The notes beneath the pieces were generated by a model. It saw only the letters and a list, made by a program, of their open reading frames with translations, was not told the origin of the DNA and did not search any database. Shown in pieces: positions 22,434-31,242 of a stretch of 32,205 nt of DNA (position 1 is its first letter; each line of letters opens with the position of its first letter). Made by a program: the position numbers and the translations under genes. This DNA is from Sphingomonas paucimobilis NBRC 13935. Its GTDB lineage: Bacteria > Pseudomonadota > Alphaproteobacteria > Sphingomonadales > Sphingomonadaceae. The stretch lies in NCBI RefSeq assembly GCF_000739895.2, contig NZ_BBJS01000047.1:1-32205 (forward strand), written 5' to 3'.

Positions 22434-24051
22434 AAATGGCCTCCTTGAACGGCTGCATGCCCACGCGGCGATAGGTGTCGAGGAAGCGCTCGTCGCCTTC
22501 GCGAAGCGCGACATAACGGTCGGTCACGCGCTCGATCGCATCGACCACACCGTCCTCGTCGAAGCCGGGGCCGGTGATCTTGCCCAGCGACACATCCTCC
22601 GCACCCGAGCCACCGAGCAGCAGCTGGTAATTCTCGGTGCCCTTCTTATCAACGCCCAATATGCCGATATGCCCGGCATGATGGTGGCCGCAGGCGTTGA
22701 TGCAGCCCGAAATCTTCAGCTTCAACTCGCCCAGCTCGCGCTGCCGCCCGGCGAATCGCTCGCCGATCTTCTGCGCCAGCGGGATGGAGCGGGCATTGGC
22801 CAAGCTGCAATAATCCAGGCCGGGGCAGGCGATGATGTCGGAGATCAGGTCGAGATTGGCCTCGGCCAGCCCGGCGTCGCGCAAAGCGGTCCAGATGGCA
22901 TACAGATCGGCCTTGCGGACATGCGGCAGAACGATGTTCTGGGCATGGGTCACGCGCAGTTCGTCATGGCCATAGCGCTCGGCGAGATCGGCCATCAGGT
23001 CGATCTGGTCGGCCGAGGCGTCGCCGGGGATGCCGCCGATCGGCTTCAGGCTGATCGTGACGATGGCATGGCCGGGCTGCTTGTGCACGGCAACATTCTG
23101 GTCGAGCCAGACCGCGAAATCGGGATCAGAGCGGTCGATGGTGTCGGATGCGTTGCTCTCAAAGTCCGGCCCGGCGAACATCGCGGTGATCCGCGCCAAT
23201 TCGGCCACGGGCGGGTCGATGCCCAGGTCGCGGATCGCGGCGAATTCCGCCTCCACCTGATCGCGGTACGCATCGACGCCGATCTCGTGCAGCAGGATCT
23301 TGATCCGCGCCTTGTAGATATTATCGCGACGGCCATAGCGGTTATAGACGCGCAGGCACGCTTCCAGATAGCTCATCAGATGGTCGGCGGTGATGAAGTC
23401 CTTCACCTCATGCGCGATCATCGGGGTACGGCCCATGCCGCCGCCGACGAAGATCTTCGCGCCGAGCACGCCGTCGCGCTCCAGCAACTGGATGCCGATA
23501 TCGTGCAGCCGCATCGCCGCGCGATCCTCGTCCGCCGCGATCACCGCGATCTTGAACTTGCGGGGGAGGTAGGTGAATTCCGGGTGGAAGGTCGACCATT
23601 GCCGGATCAGCTCGGCCCAGGGGCGCGGATCGGCGACCTCATCGGCGGCGGCGCCGGCGAACTGGTCGGACGAGATGTTGCGGATGCAGTTGCCCGAGGT
23701 CTGGATGGCATGCATCTGCACCGTCGCCAGCTCGGCCAGGATGTCGGGCGCATCGGCCAGCTTGATCCAGTTATACTGGATGTTCTGGCGTGTGGTGAAA
23801 TGGCCGTAGCCGCGATCGTACTTGCGCGCGATATGGCCCAGCATCCGCATCTGGCGGCTGTCGAGCGTGCCATAGGGCACCGCGACGCGCAGCATATAGG
23901 CGTGCAGCTGAAGATAGAGGCCGTTCATCAACCGCAGCGGCTTGAACTGATCCTCGGTCATCGCGCCCGACAGGCGACGGCTCACCTGATCGCGAAATTC
24001 CTCGACACGGGCATCGACGATGCTCTGGTCATATTCATCGTAAACATACAT
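22426..24051 (-). CDS. Siroheme-dependent sulfite (nitrite/sulfite) reductase hemoprotein
   Basis: This enzyme reduces sulfite to sulfide by six electrons. The 541-residue protein has the two-fold ferrodoxin-like/4Fe-4S domains of the family, with Cys409, Cys415 (CPGLDYC), Cys450 and Cys454 (SGCINACGHH) binding the [4Fe-4S]-siroheme centre. The sequence class is labelled nitrite/sulfite reductase, but the context (cysH, DUF934, cobA) argues for sulfite. No flavoprotein partner (CysJ) is seen in the window, so electrons probably come from ferredoxin or another donor. The gene is 11 bp downstream of DUF2849. Confidence 0.94.
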   Translation of the reverse strand: MYVYDEYDQSIVDARVEEFRDQVSRRLSGAMTEDQFKPLRLMNGLYLQLHAYMLRVAVPYGTLDSRQMRMLGHIARKYDRGYGHFTTRQNIQYNWIKLADAPDILAELATVQMHAIQTSGNCIRNISSDQFAGAAADEVADPRPWAELIRQWSTFHPEFTYLPRKFKIAVIAADEDRAAMRLHDIGIQLLERDGVLGAKIFVGGGMGRTPMIAHEVKDFITADHLMSYLEACLRVYNRYGRRDNIYKARIKILLHEIGVDAYRDQVEAEFAAIRDLGIDPPVAELARITAMFAGPDFESNASDTIDRSDPDFAVWLDQNVAVHKQPGHAIVTISLKPIGGIPGDASADQIDLMADLAERYGHDELRVTHAQNIVLPHVRKADLYAIWTALRDAGLAEANLDLISDIIACPGLDYCSLANARSIPLAQKIGERFAGRQRELGELKLKISGCINACGHHHAGHIGILGVDKKGTENYQLLLGGSGAEDVSLGKITGPGFDEDGVVDAIERVTDRYVALREGDERFLDTYRRVGMQPFKEAIYG

Positions 24052-24062
24052 GCGTCAGTCTC

Positions 24063-24359
24063 TCAAATCACCCAGGCGCCGGCATCCGCATCGGCGGGCT
24101 TCAGCGTCAGGTCGGGGCGCACCGTGGGGCCGAGCGCGCGGATACGGTCCTTGATATGGGCGGGGCGGGGGCCTTGCTCGGTGGCTTCCGCGTCGATCAG
24201 ATAGGGCACATTGACCCGGCGAGCCCCTTCCTCGGCACGCAGGATCGCCTCACCTTTCGTGCCGACATCGACCGCATCCTCGACATGGCGCGACCAGTCC
24301 TGGCCGGTCCACCAGACGACATCCCCACTCGCCAGATCATTGCCCGTCAACAGCTTCAT
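24063..24359 (-). CDS. DUF2849 family protein of the sulfite reduction operon
   Basis: This 98-residue DUF2849 protein is of unknown function. Homologs are found almost always between a siroheme synthase-like gene and sulfite reductase. It opens MKLLTGNDLASGDVVWWTG and includes VDVGTKGEAILRAEEGARRV and VPYLIDAEATEQGPRPAHIK, then DRIRALGPTVRPDL. It is soluble, with no Cys. The start at 24359 overlaps the cobA stop by ATGA. A role in handling siroheme, or as a partner of the reductase, is inference from position. Confidence 0.92.
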   Translation of the reverse strand: MKLLTGNDLASGDVVWWTGQDWSRHVEDAVDVGTKGEAILRAEEGARRVNVPYLIDAEATEQGPRPAHIKDRIRALGPTVRPDLTLKPADADAGAWVI

Positions 24360-25147
24360 GCGCTCATCCCTTCCGCCACGCGGGCCCAACGCGCGAGCTT
24401 GTCCTCGGCATCCGACAATTCGACGACCTCGCCCACGACGATGATGGCGGGGCTCTGCACCCGCTCGCGCTCGACCATGGGGCCGAGATCGGCGAGCAGG
24501 GTGCGGATCGCGCGGTGCCCTTCCAGCGTACCGCGCTCCAGCACCGCGACCGGCATGTCGGGGGCGACGCCATCGGCCATCAGCTTGTCGGCGATGCCGT
24601 TCGCGGTCGCGACGCCCATATAGATGACGAGGGTACGGCCTTGCCCGGCCAGCCCCGACCAGTCCTGATCGGTCAGCCCCTTGCACTGGCCCGCGACGAA
24701 CGACACCGCGGAAGCGTGATCGCGGTGGGTGAGCGGCAACATCGCCTCCGCCGCGCAGCCGAGCGCCGCCGAGACGCCGGGGATCACCTCCACCGGCAGG
24801 CCAGCGGCACGCACCGCCTCCACTTCCTCGCCCCCGCGCCCGAAAATGAACGGGTCGCCGCCCTTCAGCCGGACGACGATCGCGCCGGTCTTCACATGGG
24901 CCACGATCAGCGCATTGATCGCATCCTGCGACAGCGTGTGCCGCGCGCGCCGCTTGGCGACCGAGATGCGCTGGGCTTGCGGGGGCGCGATGTCGAGCAC
25001 GCGCGAGTCGATCAGGCCGTCATGGACGACGACATCGGCCTGTTTCAGCGCCTCGACCGCGCGCACGGTCAGCAGACCGGGATCGCCCGGTCCTGCACCG
25101 ACAAGGATCACGCGGCCACGCGCGGCGGGGTCGAGAAGACTAGCCAT
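24356..25147 (-). CDS. cobA: Uroporphyrinogen-III C-methyltransferase
   Basis: This protein methylates uroporphyrinogen III at C2 and C7 with SAM to give precorrin-2, the precursor of siroheme. The 263-residue protein has VILVGAGPGDPGLLTVRAVE (13-32), VVRLKGGDPFIFGRGGEEVE, IPGVSAALGCAA and LPLTHRDHASAVSFVAGQ, typical of SUMT. It lacks the CysG N-terminal dehydrogenase/chelatase, so another enzyme must finish siroheme. I chose ATG 25147; a GGAGG lies about 17 nt upstream, and TTG 25183 is in frame. It is the first gene of the sulfite reduction operon. Confidence 0.94.
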   Translation of the reverse strand: MASLLDPAARGRVILVGAGPGDPGLLTVRAVEALKQADVVVHDGLIDSRVLDIAPPQAQRISVAKRRARHTLSQDAINALIVAHVKTGAIVVRLKGGDPFIFGRGGEEVEAVRAAGLPVEVIPGVSAALGCAAEAMLPLTHRDHASAVSFVAGQCKGLTDQDWSGLAGQGRTLVIYMGVATANGIADKLMADGVAPDMPVAVLERGTLEGHRAIRTLLADLGPMVERERVQSPAIIVVGEVVELSDAEDKLARWARVAEGMSA

Positions 25148-25192
25148 GGTGCGACAGATGATCCTCCTGTGCGCCCGCGACAACCGAGCGAT

Positions 25193-25230
25193 GCTTGGGG
25201 CGGGGGTAGATCAGCTTGGGCATCCCAAGC
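25193..25230. promoter_or_regulatory. Palindrome and half-site upstream of cobA
   Basis: GCTTGGG-CAT-CCCAAGC (25214-25230) is a perfect inverted repeat. A third GCTTGGG lies at 25193-25199, exactly 21 bp (two helical turns) from the first. On the minus strand the palindrome overlaps a possible promoter, TTGGGAT, 11 nt, TCTACCCC. This looks like an operator for the sulfite reduction operon. Confidence 0.5.
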
Positions 25231-25263
25231 CGACATCGCCACAGATACCGTATATAATATTTG

Positions 25264-25285
25264 CATTATAATCGAAGTTATGATG
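25264..25285. promoter_or_regulatory. AT-rich imperfect dyad upstream of the TonB-dependent receptor
   Basis: CATTATAA (25264-25271) mirrors TTATGATG (25278-25285) with one mismatch and a 6-nt centre. Local AT richness (25250-25285) and TATAAT-like sequences suggest the receptor promoter lies here. The regulator is unknown; it does not match a Fur box well. Confidence 0.3.
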
Positions 25286-25327
25286 TGTTGCGTTCAGCGA
25301 ACATAAGAGTCGGGGGGCTTATAAAAA

Positions 25328-28300
25328 ATGAAATTTGATTTCGCTAAATATGGTGTCGGCGTTTCGGTTATGGCGCTGGCCTGCGCCAGCATGGCTTCGG
25401 CGCAAACCGTGCCTCAAGGCGCGGCGGATGACGCGACCCAGGAAGCGGCCGGCACCGTGACGGGGGTCGTCGCCTCCACCGACAAGATCGATGCCAAGGA
25501 GGAAAAGAGCGATCCGGGCGACGTCATCGTAACGGGCACGCGCATCGTGCGGCCCAACATGACCAGCAACGCCCCGATCACCACCATCGATTCGACCTTC
25601 CTGAAGGAGCGGGGGCTCGCACGGATCGAGGATGCGCTGGCGCAATTGCCGCAGGTCACGCCGATGCTGGGGTTGCAGGGGGCCAGTTGGACCTCAGGTG
25701 CGGCGCCCGTCGGCCTGCGCAGCTTGGGGGAAGGACGCACGTTGACGCTGCTCAACGGGCAGCGGATGGACAATGACGTCAACATCATTCCCGGTGCGCT
25801 GATCGAACGCATCGACATCATGACCGGCGGCGCGTCGGCCGTGTACGGCTCGGATGCGATCGCCGGCGTCGTCAACTTCATCCTGAAGCGCAAGTTCAAC
25901 GGCATCGCCTTTGATGGTGAAGTCAGCGGCTTCAACCATAACAACAACGATCCCCTGCTGGCACGGATCGCGCAGGAAGCGGGCTATACCTATCCGCGTG
26001 GGACTTATCTGGGCGGCGGCAATTATTTCGCGTCGCTGGCGGCGGGCAAGAACCTGCTCGATGACAAGGTCAATATCAGCGCCTTTGCGACGTATAAGAA
26101 GGCGGACCCGATCCAGTTCCGGAACCTGGATACGACCAACTGCCCGCTGCTGATGTATGATCAGTTCAACTTCGATGCCGGTAATACGAAGTGGACCTGT
26201 TACGGCACGACCTATAATCCCTATAATTATTTTCGTGTCGGCGATCAGGATCTGACCAATGCGCGTGACGGCTCGCGCAGTTTCCGCCCCTACTCGACGA
26301 CCGATGAGGTTCGCGTCCAGCGCGTCGATACGGTGCAGCGGCGCAGCGAGACGGTCAATGCGGGCGGCTTCCTGACCGCCGACCTGCCGGCGGGCATGCG
26401 CCTGAGCGGCAGTTTCCTCTACAGCAAGATCATTGATCGCGGGTTGAACTCGGTCGATGGCGGCATGTGGACGCCCGAAGCGCCGGTCAATTGCGACAAT
26501 CCCTTTCTGGGCCAACAACAGGCCCAGGTCATTTGTGGCGAGGCCGCGGGTTCGACGGACTTGAGCGCGCCGATCTCGCTGTCGCTCTTCCGTCCCGGCA
26601 TGATCCAGAATTACCGGAACACCACGGATGACTGGCGCGGTGCGCTCAATCTGGCGGGCATGATCGTCGACAAGATCCGGTTCGAGTTGAGCTATCAGCA
26701 GACCCGCAACATCCAGCATGGTTCGGGCGACCACCAATGGCTGCCGGATCAGTCCGATCGCCTGGCGCTTGGCCTGCAAGTGCGCAATGTCGGCGGAGTT
26801 CCGACCTGCCTGTCGAAGATCGATGGCAGCGATCCCACCTGTCTGCCCGTCGATGCCTTCTCGTCCAACTCACCGGTCAGCGACGCGGTCTATGCCTGGC
26901 TGAGCGGCGTGGGCACGCGTCGTCAGCAGAACGATCTTCAGGTCATCAATGGCGTCGTGTCGGGTACGCTGGAGGATTATGGGTTGAAGAGCCCATGGGC
27001 CACCAATGGCATCGGCTTTGCGATTACCGGCGAGTATCGCAAATATCGCAACCAGTCGGCGGGCTATGGTGCCTGGTCCACTTTCACCACCTTTGACGGG
27101 CAGACCAGCGTCAAGGAACTGGGCGGCGAGATCGATATCCCGCTGATCGAGGATCGGCCCTTCTTCAAGGAACTCAGCGTCAATGGCGGCTATCGGATTT
27201 CCGATTACAACGTCTACAACAACCTGATTCACAGTTGGAAGGCCGAAGCGAGTTGGGCGCCGATTGATGGCCTCCGTTTCCGGGGCAGCTTGAACCAGGC
27301 CGTTCGCGTCGGTGTTCTTCAGCGGTTGGAAGGCGAGAATCGCTATCCCAACACGCCGATGCTCGACCTGTGTGCGCCGCCGCGTGCCTCCGCCGACGGC
27401 AAGACCATCCAGCGTTACAGCTTCGATCAATGCTCGATTGGCATGACCCGCGCGCAATATGACGCGCTGACCAGCTATGCGGGCTGCGATTCCCGGGGCT
27501 TCTGCCCGACCACCCTGGTCAATGGCGGCAACTCCGAACTTCAGCCCGAACGCTCGCGCAGCAAGACGCTGGGTGTCGTGTTCCAGCCGCGCTTCATTCC
27601 CGGCCTGTCCGCGACGGTCGACTGGTATGATATCGACATTCGCGGCGCGTTCGAATGGACGCGCATCGATATGGCCTTCGACCAATGTTACAACAACAAG
27701 GTCGAGTTCTTCTGCCAGTTCTACAAGCGGGACCCGCAGACCGGACGCCTGCTGGTCGCCGATGCGCGGTACAACAACTCCGGCTATACCGCGACACGTG
27801 GTATCGATTTCGGCGCAAACTACGCGCTGGACCCGAAGCGCCTGGGCATCGATGAAGACATCGGCACCTTCGGCTTGAACTTCAACGGTACTCTGACGAC
27901 CAAATATGAGCGCCAGTTCGCGCCGGGCAATACGCCGTGGTCATGCGTCGGCTATTTCGGCTTTACGTGTCGCGATCCGATGCCGCGCTGGCGGCATGTG
28001 GCGGGCTTCAACTGGCAACTGCCCTGGGTCAAGGGCGGCTTCGGGGTGACGTGGCGCTATACCGGGCCCACCACCAACTCGAAGTTGTCGACCAATCCGG
28101 TCCTCGCGGCCAAGCCGGGCGAAACCTATCCGCTGCTGCAGCGCATCCCAGGCTACAGCTATTTCGACTTCGCGGCGAACGTCACCCTGGTGAAGGGCGT
28201 CGATGTCCGGTTCAATGTCCAGAACCTCTTCGACAAGGACCCGCCGCTGGTCGGCGACGCCGCGACGGCCTGGAGCGGGGCCTATTTCAACACCTTCCCG

Positions 28301-28357
28301 ACCTATTACGCCGTTCGGGGCCGCACCCTGCGGGTCGGGGTGTCGGCGCGGTTCTAA
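25328..28357 (+). CDS. TonB-dependent outer-membrane receptor
   Basis: This is a gated outer-membrane beta-barrel for high-affinity uptake; the substrate is not evident. The 1009-residue precursor has a signal peptide (to about residue 25, ASMASAQ), a plug domain of about 120 residues (DVIVTGTRIVRPN, the LRSLGEGRTLTLLNGQRM and GGASAVYGSDAIAGVVNFIL blocks) and a 22-strand barrel ending RGRTLRVGVSARF with a terminal Phe. Several Cys pairs in the extracellular loops suggest disulfides. No anti-sigma (FecR-like) signalling domain precedes the plug. ATG 25328 lies 11-12 nt after GGGGGG. It lies next to the sulfur operon, divergent from cobA, so a sulfur compound is possible but unproven. Confidence 0.93.
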   Translation: MKFDFAKYGVGVSVMALACASMASAQTVPQGAADDATQEAAGTVTGVVASTDKIDAKEEKSDPGDVIVTGTRIVRPNMTSNAPITTIDSTFLKERGLARIEDALAQLPQVTPMLGLQGASWTSGAAPVGLRSLGEGRTLTLLNGQRMDNDVNIIPGALIERIDIMTGGASAVYGSDAIAGVVNFILKRKFNGIAFDGEVSGFNHNNNDPLLARIAQEAGYTYPRGTYLGGGNYFASLAAGKNLLDDKVNISAFATYKKADPIQFRNLDTTNCPLLMYDQFNFDAGNTKWTCYGTTYNPYNYFRVGDQDLTNARDGSRSFRPYSTTDEVRVQRVDTVQRRSETVNAGGFLTADLPAGMRLSGSFLYSKIIDRGLNSVDGGMWTPEAPVNCDNPFLGQQQAQVICGEAAGSTDLSAPISLSLFRPGMIQNYRNTTDDWRGALNLAGMIVDKIRFELSYQQTRNIQHGSGDHQWLPDQSDRLALGLQVRNVGGVPTCLSKIDGSDPTCLPVDAFSSNSPVSDAVYAWLSGVGTRRQQNDLQVINGVVSGTLEDYGLKSPWATNGIGFAITGEYRKYRNQSAGYGAWSTFTTFDGQTSVKELGGEIDIPLIEDRPFFKELSVNGGYRISDYNVYNNLIHSWKAEASWAPIDGLRFRGSLNQAVRVGVLQRLEGENRYPNTPMLDLCAPPRASADGKTIQRYSFDQCSIGMTRAQYDALTSYAGCDSRGFCPTTLVNGGNSELQPERSRSKTLGVVFQPRFIPGLSATVDWYDIDIRGAFEWTRIDMAFDQCYNNKVEFFCQFYKRDPQTGRLLVADARYNNSGYTATRGIDFGANYALDPKRLGIDEDIGTFGLNFNGTLTTKYERQFAPGNTPWSCVGYFGFTCRDPMPRWRHVAGFNWQLPWVKGGFGVTWRYTGPTTNSKLSTNPVLAAKPGETYPLLQRIPGYSYFDFAANVTLVKGVDVRFNVQNLFDKDPPLVGDAATAWSGAYFNTFPTYYAVRGRTLRVGVSARF

Positions 28358-28365
28358 TGGGAAAA

Positions 28366-28394
28366 GGCGGTCCGGGGGAAACCTCCGGACCGCC
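28366..28394. terminator. Bidirectional terminator between receptor and astD
   Basis: GGCGGTCCGG (28366-28375) pairs with CCGGACCGCC (28385-28394). Weaker inner pairs extend it to about 13 bp around AAA. The A run at 28362-28365 makes a T run for minus-strand transcripts, so it suits astD best. Confidence 0.75.
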
Positions 28395-28408
28395 TGACCG
28401 CCTGACCG

Positions 28409-29818
28409 TCAGGCGCGAAGGCCGACCGGGATGCTGGCGGCGGCGCTGTCCGCTTCGGCGCTGGCCACCGGATAGGCGCAGTAATCGGCGGCGTAATAGG
28501 CGCTGGGGCGGTGATTGCCCGACCAGCCGATGCCCCCGAACGGCGCGCTCGATGCGGCGCCGTTGGTCGGACGGTTCCAGTTGACGATGCCGGCGCGGAT
28601 GCCGATCCAGAATTGCTCATAGCGCTCGCGTGATGGGCTGATCAGCGACGCGGACAGTCCGTAACGGGTGGCATTGGCCTGCGTGACCGCATCGGTGAAA
28701 TCGGCCGCGCGCGACACTTGCAGGACGGGGCCGAACAGTTCGTCATCGGGACGATCGGTCACGCCGCTCACATCGAGGATGGCGGGCGTCAGGAGCGGAC
28801 GATCGGTTACAATTCGCTCCAGCGGGCGAATGACCTTTGCGCCGCCTGCGATCAGGTCGCTCACACGCTCCAGCAGATGAGCGGCGGCCTCATTGTCGAT
28901 CACCGGCCCCATGAAGGGCTGGGGCTCGTCGAAGGGCGCGCCGACGATCAGCCGGTCGACCAGCGCGGTCAACGCCTTCATCAGCGGATCGTACAGCCGA
29001 TCCTCGACGATCAGCCGCCGCCCCGCCGTGCAGCGCTGCCCGGCGGTGGTATAGGCCGACTGGACGATCAGCGCGGCGGCGGCGTCCAGATCGGGATCGT
29101 CCCAGACGATAATCGGGTTGTTGCCGCCCATCTCCAGCGCCAGGATCTTTTCGGGCCGCTCGGCGAACTGGCGGTTGAGCGCGATGCCGGTCCGCGCCGA
29201 TCCGGTGAAGAGCAGCCCGTCGATATCGTCATGCCCCGCCAGTGCACGTCCCTGGTCCGGCCCGCCGATCAGCAGCCGCACCGCGCCCTCGGGTACGCCG
29301 GCGGCATGATAGCAGTCGACCAGAAAGGCGGCGGTCGCGGGCGTCTTTTCGGACGGCTTGAACACGACCGCATTCCCGGCGAGCAGCGCGGGCACGATAT
29401 GCCCGTTGGGCAGATGCGCCGGGAAATTATAGGGCCCCAGCACCGCCAATACGCCATGCGGACGATGACGCAGCGCCATGCACCCACCGCCCGGCTGGTC
29501 GGTCACCCGCTCGCCAGCACGTTCGGCTTGCGCGGTGATCGAGATGGCAACCTTGGCCACCACCGTGTCGACCTCGGTCTTCGCTTCCCAGAGCGGCTTG
29601 CCGGTTTCGCGGGCGATCAGCGTGGCGAAAGCCTCGGCGCGCTCGCGGACGATACCGGCAAAACGCTGGAGCGTGGCGATCCGCTCGGCGAGCGGGGTCA
29701 TGGCCCAGCCGATCGAGGCGGCGCGGGCGATCGCCACTTCGCGGGCGGCGTCACCGATCGGCAGTTCGGTGATCAGGGCGCCGGTGGCGGGCTCATGGGT
29801 CGACAGAAACTCGGTCAT
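28409..29818 (-). CDS. astD: Succinylglutamate-semialdehyde dehydrogenase-like aldehyde dehydrogenase
   Basis: This is an NAD(P)-dependent aldehyde dehydrogenase of the AstD group, last step of the arginine succinyltransferase pathway. The 469-residue protein has Asn131 in GPYNFPAHLPNGH, KPSEKTP (154-160), FTGSARTG (204-211), Glu229 in ALEMGGNNP and the catalytic Cys263 in AGQRCTAGRRL, plus the AstD-type NRPTNGAASSAPFGGIGWSG. No astA, astB, astC or astE is in the window, so the physiological substrate could differ. ATG 29818 lies 10 bp downstream of the selO stop, so the two are probably co-transcribed. No clear ribosome-binding site is seen. Confidence 0.9.
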   Translation of the reverse strand: MTEFLSTHEPATGALITELPIGDAAREVAIARAASIGWAMTPLAERIATLQRFAGIVRERAEAFATLIARETGKPLWEAKTEVDTVVAKVAISITAQAERAGERVTDQPGGGCMALRHRPHGVLAVLGPYNFPAHLPNGHIVPALLAGNAVVFKPSEKTPATAAFLVDCYHAAGVPEGAVRLLIGGPDQGRALAGHDDIDGLLFTGSARTGIALNRQFAERPEKILALEMGGNNPIIVWDDPDLDAAAALIVQSAYTTAGQRCTAGRRLIVEDRLYDPLMKALTALVDRLIVGAPFDEPQPFMGPVIDNEAAAHLLERVSDLIAGGAKVIRPLERIVTDRPLLTPAILDVSGVTDRPDDELFGPVLQVSRAADFTDAVTQANATRYGLSASLISPSRERYEQFWIGIRAGIVNWNRPTNGAASSAPFGGIGWSGNHRPSAYYAADYCAYPVASAEADSAAASIPVGLRA

Positions 29819-29828
29819 GGCGGAGAGG

Positions 29829-31205
29829 CTAGGCCTCCGGAACGGGGTCGGCAAGCGCCGCGCCCATCGCCCGCACCCGCTCGACCTTGTCGTACAGCAT
29901 CGTCCAGTCGTCGCGCTCGGCGATCGGCGCCCAGATCGCCTCGACCTCGTCGATCAGCATCGATTCCGGCTCCCCCTGCCAATAGGCGTGATCGCGCGCG
30001 CGGCGCGGCGCATAGGGCTCGATCAGGTCGCGCAAGCCGTTCCAATTCTCGTCATAGCCATGCGGCACCTGGCCGCCGAACAGGTCGAAATAGACTCGGT
30101 CAATCGACGCCTGGCTGGTGCGCAGCGCGCGTTCGAAAGTCTGAACCAGCGCGCGGTCCTCGGTCGCCTCGCGAGGAGTGACGCCCAGCCGCCACAGGAT
30201 CGCCTCGACGATCGCGGCCTGATAGGTGCTGGCGAACAGGCCCAGCGCCTCGATCAACGGATCGCTCTCCGCGATCAGCCGCAGGCTGGAGGCGAGTTGC
30301 ATCACGTCCCATTGGATCGCCTCGGGCTGGCGGGCGAGGGCGTACAGGCCCGACTGGTCGAAATAGGCGGCGGTGAATTCCGGATCCCAGGTCGGCGCGA
30401 ACCGCCAGGGGCCATAGTCGAAGCTCTCGCCGGTGACGTTGATATTGTCCGAATTGAGCACGCCGTGGACGAAGCCGGCGGCCATATAGCGTGCCGCCAG
30501 CGTCGCGGTCCGTTGCGCCACCAGGGTCAGCAGCCGGACGGGATCATCCGATTCCTCGCCGTAGAAATGCTTCAGGACATAAGCGACCAGCCGCTTCATC
30601 CCCGCCTCGTCGCGTTCGAAGGCGAGCCGCTGGAAACTGCCGATGCGGATATGCCCGTGGCTCATCCGCACCATCACGGCGGAGCGGGTGGGGGAGGGTT
30701 CGTCGCCCCGGTGCAGCGCCTCGCCGGTCTCGATGATCGACAAGGTACGCGAGGTCGGGACGTTCAGCGCCTCCAGCATCTCGGTGGCCAGGATTTCGCG
30801 AACGCCGCCTTTCAGGGTCAGGCGGCCATCGCCGAACCGGCTGTAGGGCGTCTGACCCGACCCCTTGGTTCCCAGTTCGAGCATCCGGCCATCGGTCGCC
30901 GTCATCTGCGCGAAGGTGAAGCCGCGCCCGTCGCCCAGGTCACTATTATACTGGCGGAACTGGTGCCCATGATAGCGCATGGCGAACGGCCCGGGCAGCG
31001 TGCCGGGCAAGGGCTGGAACCGGCCGAGATGGGCGACCCATTCGTCGTCGCTCAGCGTCTCCAGGCCGATTTCGGCGGCGGCGCGGTCGTTGCGGAAGCG
31101 GAGGATGGTCTGCGGAAAATCCGCCGCCTGCACCGGATCGGCGAGGAAGTCGGCCACGTCGGTCAGAGCGGACGAGGGGCGATAGGCTTGCGGGGATAGG
31201 GGCAT
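29829..31205 (-). CDS. selO: Protein adenylyltransferase SelO (YdiU)
   Basis: SelO is a pseudokinase that transfers AMP from ATP to protein hydroxyls, linked to oxidative stress control. The 458-residue protein has the family blocks MRYHGHQFRQYNSDLGDGRG, LGTKGSGQTPYSRFGDGRL, then TLKGGVREIL, SHGHIRIGSFQR, and the active-site HGVLNSDNINVTG with FDYGPW. The bacterial enzyme lacks selenocysteine, as here. I chose ATG 31205 (MPLSPQAYRPSSALTDVADF); an in-frame ATG at 31244 has GAGGG nearby but would overlap the divergent hydrolase start. It is followed by astD. Confidence 0.93.
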   Translation of the reverse strand: MPLSPQAYRPSSALTDVADFLADPVQAADFPQTILRFRNDRAAAEIGLETLSDDEWVAHLGRFQPLPGTLPGPFAMRYHGHQFRQYNSDLGDGRGFTFAQMTATDGRMLELGTKGSGQTPYSRFGDGRLTLKGGVREILATEMLEALNVPTSRTLSIIETGEALHRGDEPSPTRSAVMVRMSHGHIRIGSFQRLAFERDEAGMKRLVAYVLKHFYGEESDDPVRLLTLVAQRTATLAARYMAAGFVHGVLNSDNINVTGESFDYGPWRFAPTWDPEFTAAYFDQSGLYALARQPEAIQWDVMQLASSLRLIAESDPLIEALGLFASTYQAAIVEAILWRLGVTPREATEDRALVQTFERALRTSQASIDRVYFDLFGGQVPHGYDENWNGLRDLIEPYAPRRARDHAYWQGEPESMLIDEVEAIWAPIAERDDWTMLYDKVERVRAMGAALADPVPEA

Positions 31206-31242
31206 ACCGCGATATGGAGGCGGCACCGGAGGACCTTCAAGC

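Noticed and set aside
22312..24204. 630-residue plus-strand frame opposite the sulfite reductase
   Set aside because: It is antisense to a clear siroheme reductase, with low-complexity composition and no start signals.
28718..31199. Two long plus-strand frames (487 and 573 residues) opposite astD and selO
   Set aside because: Both are antisense shadows of well-recognised enzymes, with no domain and no promoter or ribosome-binding site.
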